Numbered from the stretch's first letter, positions 1 through 7,059 are shown. The stretch is DNA of 8,655 bases from SAR116 cluster bacterium (GCA_002691795.1 NZIY01000044.1:1-8655); one strand, 5' to 3'. The notes: generated from the letters alone by a model not told the origin. Program-made: numbers and translations.

Positions 1-186
1 ATAAAATTGAATAAAAATAAGGCTTCCAGCATGTTCACCTGTTCCTATAGAGCCAAAACGTGTGCCTTTAGCTCCTGCATTTGCAATCAAATCCTTTGAA
101 TGTTGAGACATTAATTTAGTCATAGTTTCTCGATAACTAAAATCAACTGAAGCAACTGTTAATATAACGTAGCTTGTATCACTCAT
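1..186 (-). CDS. Small unassigned protein, N-terminal part, cut by window edge
   Basis: An open frame starts at ATG 186-184 and runs off the left edge, giving 62 residues with no stop. It begins [20 protein letters not shown] and contains ARFGS-like text ([19 protein letters not shown]) before the cut. The start is well supported: the minus strand reads GGAGAAATAAAATG, a good SD. The pattern of a short beta strand (YVILTVAS), a helix rich in K, S and Q, then a second strand (GSLIFIQFY) resembles the small dimeric alpha+beta barrel (NIPSNAP/ABM-like) fold, but I cannot name the family with confidence. It is a separate transcription unit, more than 600 bp downstream of the AEC permease gene on the same strand. 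Such small barrel proteins often sit near catabolic genes; a link to the cluster on the right is only a guess. Confidence 0.7.
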   Translation of the reverse strand, partial: MSDTSYVILTVASVDFSYRETMTKLMSQHSKDLIANAGAKGTRFGSIGTGEHAGSLIFIQFY

Positions 187-230
187 TTTATTTCTCCAAG
201 ATTATTTATAATTGATAATATTCTTTATTA

Positions 231-260
231 ATTACATTTATATGACAAGTTAAATGTAAT
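231..260. repeat. 10-bp inverted repeat upstream of the edge gene, possible operator
   Basis: ATTACATTTA (231-240) and TAAATGTAAT (251-260) are perfect inverted copies separated by 10 bp, so the arm centres lie two helical turns apart. The repeat is 45-74 bp upstream of the ATG at 186. It overlaps TTGTCA (minus strand 248-243), a near match to a -35 box, although no -10 box at standard spacing follows. This spacing suits a dimeric regulator site, but AT richness makes chance a real alternative. Confidence 0.4.
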
Positions 261-345
261 CTTCATATAAAAATAAACCTATATTATGAGTATATTTTAA
301 GCATTTAAACATAGCTTTTAGAATTAAAATGTATCTCTTAACTGG

Positions 346-396
346 CCCTAACTACTCATAAGGCAAGTAGATGTGGATAGATATGTGTAGTTAGGG
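346..396. repeat. GC-richer inverted repeat inside the non-coding gap
   Basis: CCCTAACTAC (346-355) and GTAGTTAGGG (387-396) are perfect 10-bp inverted copies with a 31-nt loop, extendable outward by two G-T pairs. CTAC (352-355) could instead pair with GTAG (367-370), giving two competing hairpins. Half of each arm is G or C, in a region that is otherwise almost all A and T, so chance is less likely than for the neighbouring palindromes. There is no adjacent T-run on either strand, so it is not a standard terminator. It could be part of an unrecognised small RNA, a protein site or a remnant element. Confidence 0.5.
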
Positions 397-806
397 TTTG
401 CAGAAGATGAGGTTTTTAGTGATTTGAATTATTTTTAAAAAAATAAATAAATTACATTCAAATATGATATTTTCTTATTATGTACTTTTCTGATTAAATT
501 GAATTAAATTAGGATAATATAATGAGATAACGTCCTTACAATTTCATTTTAATCATATGATTTAAATAAATTTTATAGACTAATCATTATTCAATCTACA
601 TTTTATTTTACAATATATCTTGTAATGATTAAACAGACGATTTTAAAACTATCACCCTAAGCTTTTGTAGTTAATTTTAAAATAAAATTTAAATTTTACA
701 AGATACTTTTTATAAAAGCTAATCTCTATTTTTTTCTGTAACCTTAACTACGCCTTCGTAAGAAATTTCTTTTGGTGTTACAGAGTTAGGAATATTATTT
801 GATTGA

Positions 807-1694
807 CTAATTAAAATAAATTAACAAAAAATTTAATAAAAATGGTAGGCAGATTAATGTTGAAAATGTTGAAACTACAACTAACCCAGCTACTGTTGTT
901 GTGTCTTTATCAATTTGTACTGTAAAAATATAATTGAGAAGAGCAACTGGCATTGTTGACATTATTAGAATTACCCCAGCTTTAGGTCCTGAAATATCAA
1001 ATATATAGATAACAATCAAAGCACTTAACGCTCCAATTAAAAATCTTGCAATTGAATATATAAAGCCTTTTGTTAAATTTTTAATTTTTAAATTGGACAA
1101 AGAGTAACCTAAAAGTATTAATGAAATTGGTATTACAATGTTTCCCAAATAATTTGTAGAAGTCATAATTAGTGATGGAATCTCTAGGTTTAATATTAAA
1201 ACTAATAATCCAGATAAAGATAAAATAAAAATAGGATGATACAAGATATAAAAAAATTTAAATGACCCTAATATTGTTAAGTAACCAAATGTGTTCTGTG
1301 ATAATGCAACAATAACGTAATAAGGTATTGCATATATTAAACCAGTTTCTCCATATGTTAATATAGATAATGGTAATGCAAGATTTGCCGAATTAGGATG
1401 TATTAAACAACTGAAATAAGGACTAAAATCATCTTTTAAAATTTTGATTAAGAAAATTGCAAATAAAGATGAAATAAAAATTACTAATATAGCTGAGGAA
1501 CATATCTCAAGTAATATATTAATCTTCACATCTGTAGTTGATAAGGTATGAAAAATTAAACAAGGGGATCCTATATGAGTAAGTAAAAATCCCATGGTTT
1601 TTTCATGAAGTTCAATTTTAAACTTAGAAACTATAAAACCTAAAAGAATTAGAAAAAAAACAGGCCCACTGATTTCAAATATTTGCTGATACAT
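807..1694 (-). CDS. AEC-family (auxin efflux carrier-like) permease
   Basis: This 295-residue integral membrane protein has about ten hydrophobic segments spread over its whole length, the usual size and layout for bacterial AEC transporters (PF03547). Members move small organic anions such as malonate, malate or related carboxylates. Visible family marks are the N-terminal PVFFLILLGFIVSKF helix (11-25), the broken-helix motif NSANLALPLS with Asn and Pro (101-110), the PISLILLGYSL segment (189-199), and the closing MPVALLNYIFTVQIDKDTTTVAG region (248-270). It lies 50 nt after tctC on the same strand and is probably the last gene of that operon. The start matches the family N-terminus, but no SD precedes the ATG at 1694-1692; a strong hairpin (1705-1726) sits just upstream. 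Substrate and direction of transport are unknown. Confidence 0.88.
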   Translation of the reverse strand: MYQQIFEISGPVFFLILLGFIVSKFKIELHEKTMGFLLTHIGSPCLIFHTLSTTDVKINILLEICSSAILVIFISSLFAIFLIKILKDDFSPYFSCLIHPNSANLALPLSILTYGETGLIYAIPYYVIVALSQNTFGYLTILGSFKFFYILYHPIFILSLSGLLVLILNLEIPSLIMTSTNYLGNIVIPISLILLGYSLSNLKIKNLTKGFIYSIARFLIGALSALIVIYIFDISGPKAGVILIMSTMPVALLNYIFTVQIDKDTTTVAGLVVVSTFSTLICLPFLLNFLLIYFN

Positions 1695-1704
1695 ATTAAT
1701 AATG

Positions 1705-1726
1705 TGTGCCTAAATAAATAGGCACA
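1705..1726 (-). other. Stem-loop between tctC and the AEC permease gene
   Basis: TGTGCCTA (1705-1712) and TAGGCACA (1719-1726) form a perfect 8-bp stem with a 6-nt loop. It lies between the tctC stop (1745) and the AEC start (1694). On the minus strand the stem is followed by CATTATTAATATG, with no U-run, so it is not a classical intrinsic terminator. A 3' hairpin of this kind could stabilise the upstream receptor message and lower expression of the downstream permease, as is known for some binding-protein operons; its role here is inference. Confidence 0.65.
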
Positions 1727-1744
1727 ACATTTCAAGTTTTTTAA

Positions 1745-2692
1745 TTATCCTTTAGTCATTGTCTTAACTAAAGATTTATAATTATTAGATTTTTCTGCTC
1801 TAATCTTTTCATAGTCAGGTCCATTCATGAATTCCATGTTTTCGCCAAGTCTACCCATGAATTTTTTAAAAGTTTTATCACCTTTTAACTTTGCCAAAGC
1901 TTCTTGAAGAACTTTAATTCTTTCTGGTGGTGTTTTGGCTGGAGCCATTAAAATACGATCCATATAACCAATTTGACCTGTGAAACCAAGTTCATCAAAT
2001 GTTGGAGGAGTGCCTAAACTTTTTTCTTTTGCACCACATCCTAATGTTTTAACCTTACTTCCTTGACCTTTAATAACAGAAGGAAAATGTAATACAGCTT
2101 CAACATCTCCAGATAATAGCCCTTTAACCATTGGACCACCACCTTTATAAGGTGTTAAATTTGCACTAACTTTACCCCAAGATAGCAATTGTGCCATCGG
2201 AACCATAGTTGCTCCCCACATTCCTGAATGACCAAGTTTTAACTTTCCCCCACTTGATTTTGCTGCATCAAAAACATCTTGTACTGAGTTATATTTCGAT
2301 TTGCTTAATACAATCATACAGGCAGCAGCATAATTTATTCTTGCTACAGTAACAAAATCGTCCAAAGGTTTATAGGGTAGTTTTTTTACATGGTGTTGTA
2401 GTTGATCAACATAATTATGTGTAAATAATAATGTGTATCCATCTGGTTTGGCTTGAGCTACCATTGAAGTTCCAGTTTGCCCACTTGCTCCTGGTACAAG
2501 CTTTACTATAATAGCATTTCCTAAATATTGAGGTATTATACTTGTGAATACCCTTGCGTTAAGATCATGCGAACCACCTGGACCAAATGGAATGACCATT
2601 GTAATTGGTTTTTCAGGGTAATCAGCTTTTACCGTGTTTATTATACTCAGCGTTGCAATTAAAGCTACGAGAGTTGTAAGTAATTTTTTCAT
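1745..2692 (-). CDS. tctC: TTT transporter periplasmic substrate-binding protein (TctC/Bug family)
   Basis: This 315-residue receptor binds a carboxylated substrate in the periplasm and hands it to TctAB. A signal peptide is clear: MKK, a hydrophobic core, then a likely cut after VKA (residue 23). The mature protein opens with YPEKPITMVIPFGPGGSHDLNAR (25-47), the family hallmark; the Asp of the GG-S-x-D stretch normally contacts the ligand. Other family text includes PDGYTLL, the TPYKGGGPMVKGLLSGDVEAVL strand-helix and MAPAKTPPERI near the C-terminus. Length is typical. It lies 30 nt after tctA and has the strongest SD in the window (AAAGGAGGAA, 2706-2697), consistent with the receptor being needed in excess over the membrane parts. 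The ligand cannot be deduced; known Bug proteins bind tricarboxylates, dicarboxylates, aromatic acids or amides. Confidence 0.93.
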   Translation of the reverse strand: MKKLLTTLVALIATLSIINTVKADYPEKPITMVIPFGPGGSHDLNARVFTSIIPQYLGNAIIVKLVPGASGQTGTSMVAQAKPDGYTLLFTHNYVDQLQHHVKKLPYKPLDDFVTVARINYAAACMIVLSKSKYNSVQDVFDAAKSSGGKLKLGHSGMWGATMVPMAQLLSWGKVSANLTPYKGGGPMVKGLLSGDVEAVLHFPSVIKGQGSKVKTLGCGAKEKSLGTPPTFDELGFTGQIGYMDRILMAPAKTPPERIKVLQEALAKLKGDKTFKKFMGRLGENMEFMNGPDYEKIRAEKSNNYKSLVKTMTKG

Positions 2693-2722
2693 TTAATTCC
2701 TCCTTTCAAATGAAATTTACAT

Positions 2723-4255
2723 TTATTTAACCTGCTCTGAGGTTATAGAAGTTGCGACATTTCGCAACTTTTTACTTCTCTTCCATAACTTCCATGTAAT
2801 AACTGGAGTTGAAACAATTATTAAAGCCGCTATAGGTCTTTCTGAGAGTAAAAACATTATGATGTTATCATCACCTAAACTTAATGTTTGACCAAACGCA
2901 TATTCCATAGAAGGAGCTAAAATGAAGGCCATAACTAAAGGTGTAACATCAAATTCTAATTTTTTTAATATATAACCAAATATACCAAAAATTAATAAGA
3001 AATATAAATCTGCTGGATTATGTCTGAAAACAAAAGAACCAGCAAATGCAAAAATAATAGTGAGTGGGATCAAATATGACTTTTTTAAAGTCACAACTTT
3101 TGAAAAAATAGGCATTGTAAAGTATCCTAAGATTAAAAAAAGCACATTTGCTAAAAGCATGCATAAAAGGATGGCAAAAACTATGCTTCCTTGTTCTGAC
3201 ATTAGTTCTGGCCCAGGCCTTAGACCATGTGCAACAAAAGCACCTAACAATATGGCTGTTACATTATCTCCTGGAATGCCTAAAGTTAATAATGGAACAA
3301 GGGTAGGGCCATTGACTGCGTTATTTGCCGCTTCTGGTGCTGCAATTCCTTCTAGTTCACCTTTACCAAACTTCTCAGGATTTTTAGAACTATTTTTTGC
3401 AGCTGCATAACCCACAAATGCAGCAACAACTTGTCCCACACCTGGAATCATCCCAATCGTAGTCCCAATTACAGTACTTCTAAAAATTGTTTTTCTTAAT
3501 TTTAAAAATTCATTCCAAGTTAATTTTTCTTCGTTTTTTAAGTTTAATTTTGTTTTTATAAAATCTTTTGTTTTTGTTTCAATGTTTATTAAAATTTCTG
3601 GTATTGCAAATAAACCTATTAACATTGGAAGAAGAGGTACTCCTGCTCTTAACTCAAAGATATCAAATGTATATCTTGATAATGCTGCTATTGGATCCTG
3701 ACCTATCATTGCAATAAATAATCCCGTTGCCAGCATGATCATATTTTTGCCAACACTACCACTGGAAGTTGAAGAAATTATTAAAATACTTAAGAATAAA
3801 ATTGCAGCTAATTCGGGCGGACCTATTAATAATGCAATTAATGCAATTGGACCAATTAGAAGGATTGTTACTATATCACTTGAAAAATCAGCAATAACAG
3901 ATGAAAAAAGAGCTGTTTCAAGTGCTTTTCTGCCTTTACCCTTTTTTGTTAAAGGTGGTCCATCAAAAGTCGTAGCTACAGATGCTCCTGTACCTGGTAA
4001 TGAAACAAGTATAGCAGGAATTGAGCCTCCAAATATTCCACCTTTATATACCCCAATTAAAAATGGTATACCTACTAATGGATCCATAAAAAAGGAAATT
4101 GGCAACACTATAGCCATTGCCATTAGAGTTGTTAAACCAGGTAATGCTCCAACAAAAAGTCCAATTAATAGACCTAAAGCAATAACAAATAAAATATTTA
4201 AAAAGCTTCCACCTCCAAATAATAATGGAAAAGCATTTAAAAAACTTTCAAACAT
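2723..4255 (-). CDS. tctA: TTT transporter large membrane subunit TctA
   Basis: This 510-residue protein with about a dozen membrane segments is the translocating subunit of a tripartite tricarboxylate transporter (PF01970), driven by an ion gradient rather than ATP. Both signature stretches are present: the glycine-rich IGLFVGALPGL (31-41) followed by GVYKGGIFGGSIPAILVSLPGTG (68-90), and the second repeat GTTIGMIPGVGQ (264-275) followed by EGIAAPEAANNA (302-313) and LGIPGD (325-330). The two halves reflect the internal duplication of the family. Length is normal and the frame is intact. The start ATG (4255-4253) follows AAGGAG, which partly overlaps the end of tctB, so translation is probably coupled. 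Order is tctB-tctA-tctC, with the receptor last, unlike the tctCBA order described for the Salmonella citrate system. Confidence 0.96.
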   Translation of the reverse strand: MFESFLNAFPLLFGGGSFLNILFVIALGLLIGLFVGALPGLTTLMAMAIVLPISFFMDPLVGIPFLIGVYKGGIFGGSIPAILVSLPGTGASVATTFDGPPLTKKGKGRKALETALFSSVIADFSSDIVTILLIGPIALIALLIGPPELAAILFLSILIISSTSSGSVGKNMIMLATGLFIAMIGQDPIAALSRYTFDIFELRAGVPLLPMLIGLFAIPEILINIETKTKDFIKTKLNLKNEEKLTWNEFLKLRKTIFRSTVIGTTIGMIPGVGQVVAAFVGYAAAKNSSKNPEKFGKGELEGIAAPEAANNAVNGPTLVPLLTLGIPGDNVTAILLGAFVAHGLRPGPELMSEQGSIVFAILLCMLLANVLFLILGYFTMPIFSKVVTLKKSYLIPLTIIFAFAGSFVFRHNPADLYFLLIFGIFGYILKKLEFDVTPLVMAFILAPSMEYAFGQTLSLGDDNIIMFLLSERPIAALIIVSTPVITWKLWKRSKKLRNVATSITSEQVK

Positions 4256-4263
4256 TTTACTCC

Positions 4264-4776
4264 TTACATAATTAAATAATTACCAAGTCGAATTTCTAAG
4301 AATGGAAATTCAGGTAAAAATACATGCATGACGTTTACAAACATAAAAAATATAATTAAAGGAAATAATGTAGATATTAATATCACATACTTTAAATTAA
4401 TATTCCCCATAAATGTACTTAATGAAATAATTAAAAGTGTACTAGAAATCACAAAACCTAAAAATTGAAATAATAATGCATACATAAATAATAAAGTTAT
4501 AGTAACAGAAATGTTAATTAAAACTTGTCTTGATAATTTTGGCCAAGTATTTGATACATTTGAATTTTTTTCAAAAATAATAGTGTAAATTCCAAATACA
4601 AAAAACATTGATGCTATTATGGTAGGTACAATTTGGGGATCAATTTCAGATGAAGATTGACCAAATATTAATACAGGCTTTTCTACTTCAGTAGGAATTT
4701 TTAAATATATAAATATACCAAGTAAAACACTAATTATTCCACTAATAAAATTTGGAGTTAATTTAATTAAATTCAT
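4264..4776 (-). CDS. tctB: TTT transporter small membrane subunit TctB
   Basis: This 170-residue protein has four hydrophobic segments (roughly 10-27, 52-70, 88-118 and 130-152), the size and topology of TctB (PF07331), the small poorly conserved partner of TctA. Family-like features are the SGIISVLLGIFIYLKIPT first helix and the acidic-to-Pro stretch SEIDPQIVPTIIASMFFVFG before the second. The assignment rests largely on its position directly before tctA. The ATG (4776-4774) shares one base with the stop of the preceding oxidoreductase gene (TAATG) and is preceded by AAGGAA, so the two are translationally coupled. This ties the oxidoreductase to the transporter operon. Confidence 0.9.
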   Translation of the reverse strand: MNLIKLTPNFISGIISVLLGIFIYLKIPTEVEKPVLIFGQSSSEIDPQIVPTIIASMFFVFGIYTIIFEKNSNVSNTWPKLSRQVLINISVTITLLFMYALLFQFLGFVISSTLLIISLSTFMGNINLKYVILISTLFPLIIFFMFVNVMHVFLPEFPFLEIRLGNYLIM

Positions 4777-5813
4777 TAATTATTCCTTGGCAGTGAAATA
4801 GGTTCTCCTCTTTCAGCAGATAAATCTGCAGCAATATATAATTCCATAACTGATTTTGCTTCTTCAGGTTTTACAAGAACAGGTTTACCTGTTGCAACAG
4901 CATTTATAAAATGCATTGTTTCTTCGTGCATTGGACCTGCATGTGTATGTTCAATTGGTTCCCCAGGCATAGAAGACATAGGGTATCTAATACCATCTTT
5001 AACAGTATTTAAATGAACATCTTTGTGACTGTCGTCTATAAAAAGTGATCCATCTGTTCCAATAACTTCAATCCAGGTATGTGAATAATTTGGATAACCC
5101 AATGGTAATATCCAGCCACCACCTACAGTGATAGTCATGCCGTCATCTAATGTAACAATAATCCATTGGTGATCTGGGGTATTACTTTTTTTTGAAAATA
5201 ATTTACCAGCAGTTTGACTGTATACTTTAATAGGTTTTCGAGGTTGCAAACACCATAACAAAAAATCAAGATCATGAGTTGATTCCATAGCAGCCGGTGA
5301 TAGTGCAGTTCTTCCTGATATTTTTTCTCCTAATTCTCTTGTTATATGTCTACTTACTAGACAAGTTACTGGTTCACCTATTATTTTTTCTTGTAAAGAC
5401 TTTTTGACATAAGCGTATTTTGAATTAAATCTCTGAGAGTAACCAATAGTAAATTTTACGTTATTTTTAATTGATACGTTTATTAATTCTTCAGCTTCTT
5501 CTAATGTAGTTGCTATTGGTTTTTCTAAAAATACATTTTTCCCTGCTTGCAACGAGGCTAAAGCCATTGGGTAGTGGGTTGTTTCAGGTGTAGCTGAAAT
5601 AATTATAGTGTCTATATCATCATTTGAAATTAAATCTTTCCAATTTTCTGTTGCATATTCTAGTTCTAATGATGCTTGTAATTCATTAAGACGTTTTTTA
5701 TTTGTTTCTGCAATAAATAGCTTATTTACTAAAGGATTATCATTGCATGCGTTGGCTCTAATGCCACCACACCAACCTGTGCCAATTACACCAACATTTA
5801 TTTGATTTATCAA
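4776..5813 (-). CDS. Gfo/Idh/MocA-family NAD(P)-dependent oxidoreductase
   Basis: This 345-residue cytosolic enzyme oxidises or reduces a hydroxyl or carbonyl group on a sugar-, inositol- or cyclic-acid-like substrate using NAD(P). The N-terminal Rossmann domain shows GVIGTGWCGG with the GxGxxG pattern (G11, G13, G16), and EKP (97-99) follows the strand NVFL, as in PF01408. The C-terminal domain has YSQRF (125-129) and the THDLDFLLW segment (179-187), whose His180-Asp181 matches the usual catalytic HD. Family length is typical. The start is TTG (5813-5811): no ATG is available near the N-terminus, and CGGAG (5824-5820) lies 6 nt upstream. It is the first gene after a 98-nt spacer and is coupled to tctB by TAATG, so it probably acts on the imported compound. 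The exact substrate is unknown. Confidence 0.92.
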   Translation of the reverse strand: MINQINVGVIGTGWCGGIRANACNDNPLVNKLFIAETNKKRLNELQASLELEYATENWKDLISNDDIDTIIISATPETTHYPMALASLQAGKNVFLEKPIATTLEEAEELINVSIKNNVKFTIGYSQRFNSKYAYVKKSLQEKIIGEPVTCLVSRHITRELGEKISGRTALSPAAMESTHDLDFLLWCLQPRKPIKVYSQTAGKLFSKKSNTPDHQWIIVTLDDGMTITVGGGWILPLGYPNYSHTWIEVIGTDGSLFIDDSHKDVHLNTVKDGIRYPMSSMPGEPIEHTHAGPMHEETMHFINAVATGKPVLVKPEEAKSVMELYIAADLSAERGEPISLPRNN

Positions 5814-5819
5814 TTAAAA

Positions 5820-5824
5820 CTCCG
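5820..5824 (-). promoter_or_regulatory. SD site fixing the TTG start of the oxidoreductase gene
   Basis: The minus strand reads CGGAG, then TTTTAA, then TTG. The 6-nt spacing is ideal, and the downstream frame begins directly with the Rossmann strand, so the TTG at 5813 is the best start. Confidence 0.7.
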
Positions 5825-5836
5825 TAGAAAGAATAA

Positions 5837-5866
5837 ATCATAATAGAGAAAATAAAATCTTTCGAA
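5837..5866 (-). promoter_or_regulatory. Tentative promoter before the oxidoreductase-tct operon
   Basis: On the minus strand, TTCGAA (5866-5861) is followed after 18 nt by TATGAT (5842-5837), a one-mismatch -10 box; transcription would begin a few bases before the SD at 5824-5820. The -35 match is poor and the region is AT-rich, so this is a weak call. The 98-nt gap, the largest inside the leftward cluster, makes a second promoter plausible. Confidence 0.25.
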
Positions 5867-5872
5867 TTATAA

Positions 5873-5895
5873 AAATTTATGCATTTCATAAATTT
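5873..5895. repeat. Perfect 9-bp hairpin after the amidohydrolase gene
   Basis: AAATTTATG (5873-5881) and CATAAATTT (5887-5895) form a perfect stem with a 5-nt loop, starting 17 nt past the amidohydrolase stop. On the minus strand the stem runs into a short U-run (AATTTTTATAATT). Only one G-C pair is present, so if it terminates transcription it is weak and probably leaky. It may also be a chance AT palindrome. Confidence 0.4.
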
Positions 5896-5911
5896 AAATG
5901 ATTTGAAAAAA

Positions 5912-6976
5912 TTAAATATTTATTTTCAATAATTTAGCTATATTTTCTCCAGTAATTTTTCTTTTGTCTTGATCAGTCAAGCCATCTGTGTCTAATACAT
6001 GTTGTACTGGATTATCTTCAGCCATATCGTAGGGATAATCAGTTCCCATTATTATTTTATCTGAACCAAATGTATCAACTAAATATTTTAATTGTTCATA
6101 ACTAAATACAACTGTATCAAAATAAAGTTTCTTTAAATATGAAGTTGGAGGTTTCTTAATAAGTAATCGACAATCTGGACGTGCTCCCCAAGCATGATCA
6201 ATTCTTCCGGAGTATGCAGGTAAATAACCACCTCCATGAGCGACAAAAATTTTAAGATTTGGAAACTTTTCTAATGTACCGTCAAAAATTAAATGATGAA
6301 GTGCAACTGTTGTGTCTAATGGGTTTCCAATTATGTTATTAAAATAATGATCACGTATTCTATCTCCTTGAGGGTAGCCATTTGGATGTAGAAATATTAG
6401 AGTATCATGTTTTTGAGCAGTTTCCCAAACTGGATCATGAATTGGGTCTGACAGCTCATGTCCATCAACTGTACCAAGTACTTGAAACCCTTTTAAACCT
6501 AACTCTTTAATACCTCTTTCCATTTCTCTGGCGGCAGCATCACCATTTTGCATAGGTAGTGTTCCGAGAGCTAAAAAACGATCAGGCCTTTGTGCAGCTG
6601 TTTTTGATAAAGTATTATTAATTATTTGTATAGCCTTATGACCAGTGTCATTCCTTATTGCATAATAAGCTTGAAATGGTACAGGAATTAAAAGTTGCAT
6701 ATCGATTCCTTGCCTATCCATGTCTTTCAATCTTTGATCAAGATCTGTGAGGTTTAAAGCTCTATCTTTAGCTTGTTGTTGATTTTGTTTGGAGGTTATT
6801 TCATTAGTTGTTTTGAAAGCAGGGACTTGCATTGGGTCAAAGAGACCTGCAACTAAATCGGCAGCTTCTTGTACATGTAAATGACAATGTGCATCTATTG
6901 TCTTATTTAATGTGTAGTTTACTTTTTTATCTGAATTTACTCGACCAGCTGTTGGTCCATAGGGCCTGAGTTCCAA
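5912..6976 (-). CDS. Metal-dependent amidohydrolase, ACMSD-like (amidohydrolase 2 family)
   Basis: This 354-residue TIM-barrel enzyme belongs to the PF04909/COG2159 group, whose members decarboxylate, hydrate or hydrolyse carboxylated rings and ring-cleavage products (for example ACMSD, gamma-resorcylate decarboxylase). All expected metal and catalytic residues are visible: HxH in IDAHCHLH (H30, H32), H197 in FLHPNGYP, H247 in VAHGGGYLP, and D313 in MGTDYPYD. The GGGYLPAYSGRIDHAW stretch (248-263) is very ACMSD-like. The start is TTG (6976-6974), supported by GGAGGA just upstream; it leaves about 25 residues before the barrel, longer than in ACMSD itself. It is the first gene leftward of the divergent spacer and faces the LLM monooxygenase. 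Decarboxylase, hydratase and hydrolase activities cannot be told apart from sequence. Confidence 0.9.
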   Translation of the reverse strand: MELRPYGPTAGRVNSDKKVNYTLNKTIDAHCHLHVQEAADLVAGLFDPMQVPAFKTTNEITSKQNQQQAKDRALNLTDLDQRLKDMDRQGIDMQLLIPVPFQAYYAIRNDTGHKAIQIINNTLSKTAAQRPDRFLALGTLPMQNGDAAAREMERGIKELGLKGFQVLGTVDGHELSDPIHDPVWETAQKHDTLIFLHPNGYPQGDRIRDHYFNNIIGNPLDTTVALHHLIFDGTLEKFPNLKIFVAHGGGYLPAYSGRIDHAWGARPDCRLLIKKPPTSYLKKLYFDTVVFSYEQLKYLVDTFGSDKIIMGTDYPYDMAEDNPVQHVLDTDGLTDQDKRKITGENIAKLLKINI

Positions 6977-7059
6977 TTAATCCTCCTATAATTATATCAA
7001 ATTTTATCATAAATCATTTTCAGCTATCATCTAAATTATTTTTTATTATACTTATTATT
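6977..7059. promoter_or_regulatory. Divergent promoter spacer between amidohydrolase and LLM genes
   Basis: These 83 bp must hold the promoters of both arms. Rightward, TATACT (7047-7052) is a good -10 box ending 7 nt before the LLM ATG; its -35 is poor. Leftward, TATGAT (7011-7006) with TTAGAT (7034-7029) at 17-nt spacing is a plausible promoter; a perfect TATAAT (6996-6991) lies too close to the SD to be useful. Three ATCAT copies in direct orientation (7006-7010, 7013-7017, 7026-7030) sit across this area and could be regulator sites. No regulator gene is in the window. Confidence 0.45.
6981..6986 (-). promoter_or_regulatory. SD site fixing the TTG start of the amidohydrolase gene
   Basis: The minus strand reads GGAGGA, TTAA, TTG. 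This near-perfect SD directly before TTG decides the start, even though the nearest in-frame ATG is inside the barrel domain. Confidence 0.75.

Larger units (their letters stand above)
187..806. other. Non-coding AT-rich gap of 620 bp
   Basis: No convincing gene is visible on either strand; open frames are very short and lack SD sites. The stretch holds the promoter region of the edge gene (about 187-300), a GC-richer dyad (346-396), and many AT-only palindromes, for example 551-562 and 683-698. Most of the latter are expected by chance at this composition. An 8-bp inverted repeat (TCTGTAAC at 735-742, GTTACAGA at 777-784) lies just past the AEC gene but has no U-run on the minus strand, so I do not call it a terminator. 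No terminator for the leftward operon could be identified. Confidence 0.7.

Noticed and set aside
329..361. Ten-codon plus-strand frame MYLLTGPNYS over the dyad
   Set aside because: No SD and too short to separate from chance; half of it is simply the dyad arm.
581..720. Many AT-rich inverted repeats, for example TAATCATTA/TAATGATTA, TATCTTGTAA/TTACAAGATA and the 16-bp palindrome at 683-698
   Set aside because: At this AT content several 9-10 bp inverted repeats are expected by chance in 600 bp; none has an adjacent T-run or other support.
735..784. Possible terminator of the leftward operon (TCTGTAAC/GTTACAGA)
   Set aside because: On the minus strand the stem is followed by an A-run, not a U-run, and the loop is 34 nt.
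719..820. Minus-strand open frame overlapping the AEC 3' end, reading SVTPKEISYEGVVKVTEK near its end
   Set aside because: It looks protein-like and could be a gene remnant, but it has no ATG, GTG or TTG start, only about 33 codons, and the AEC protein already has a normal family length.
3060..4271. Long plus-strand open frames (3060-3410 and 3735-4271) opposite tctA
   Set aside because: They lie antisense to a complete, motif-bearing tctA, have no SD or recognisable domain, and are explained by the codon pattern of the membrane protein.
5608..5805. Plus-strand open frame opposite the oxidoreductase N-terminus
   Set aside because: Antisense to a clear Rossmann domain; no SD and no plausible protein features.
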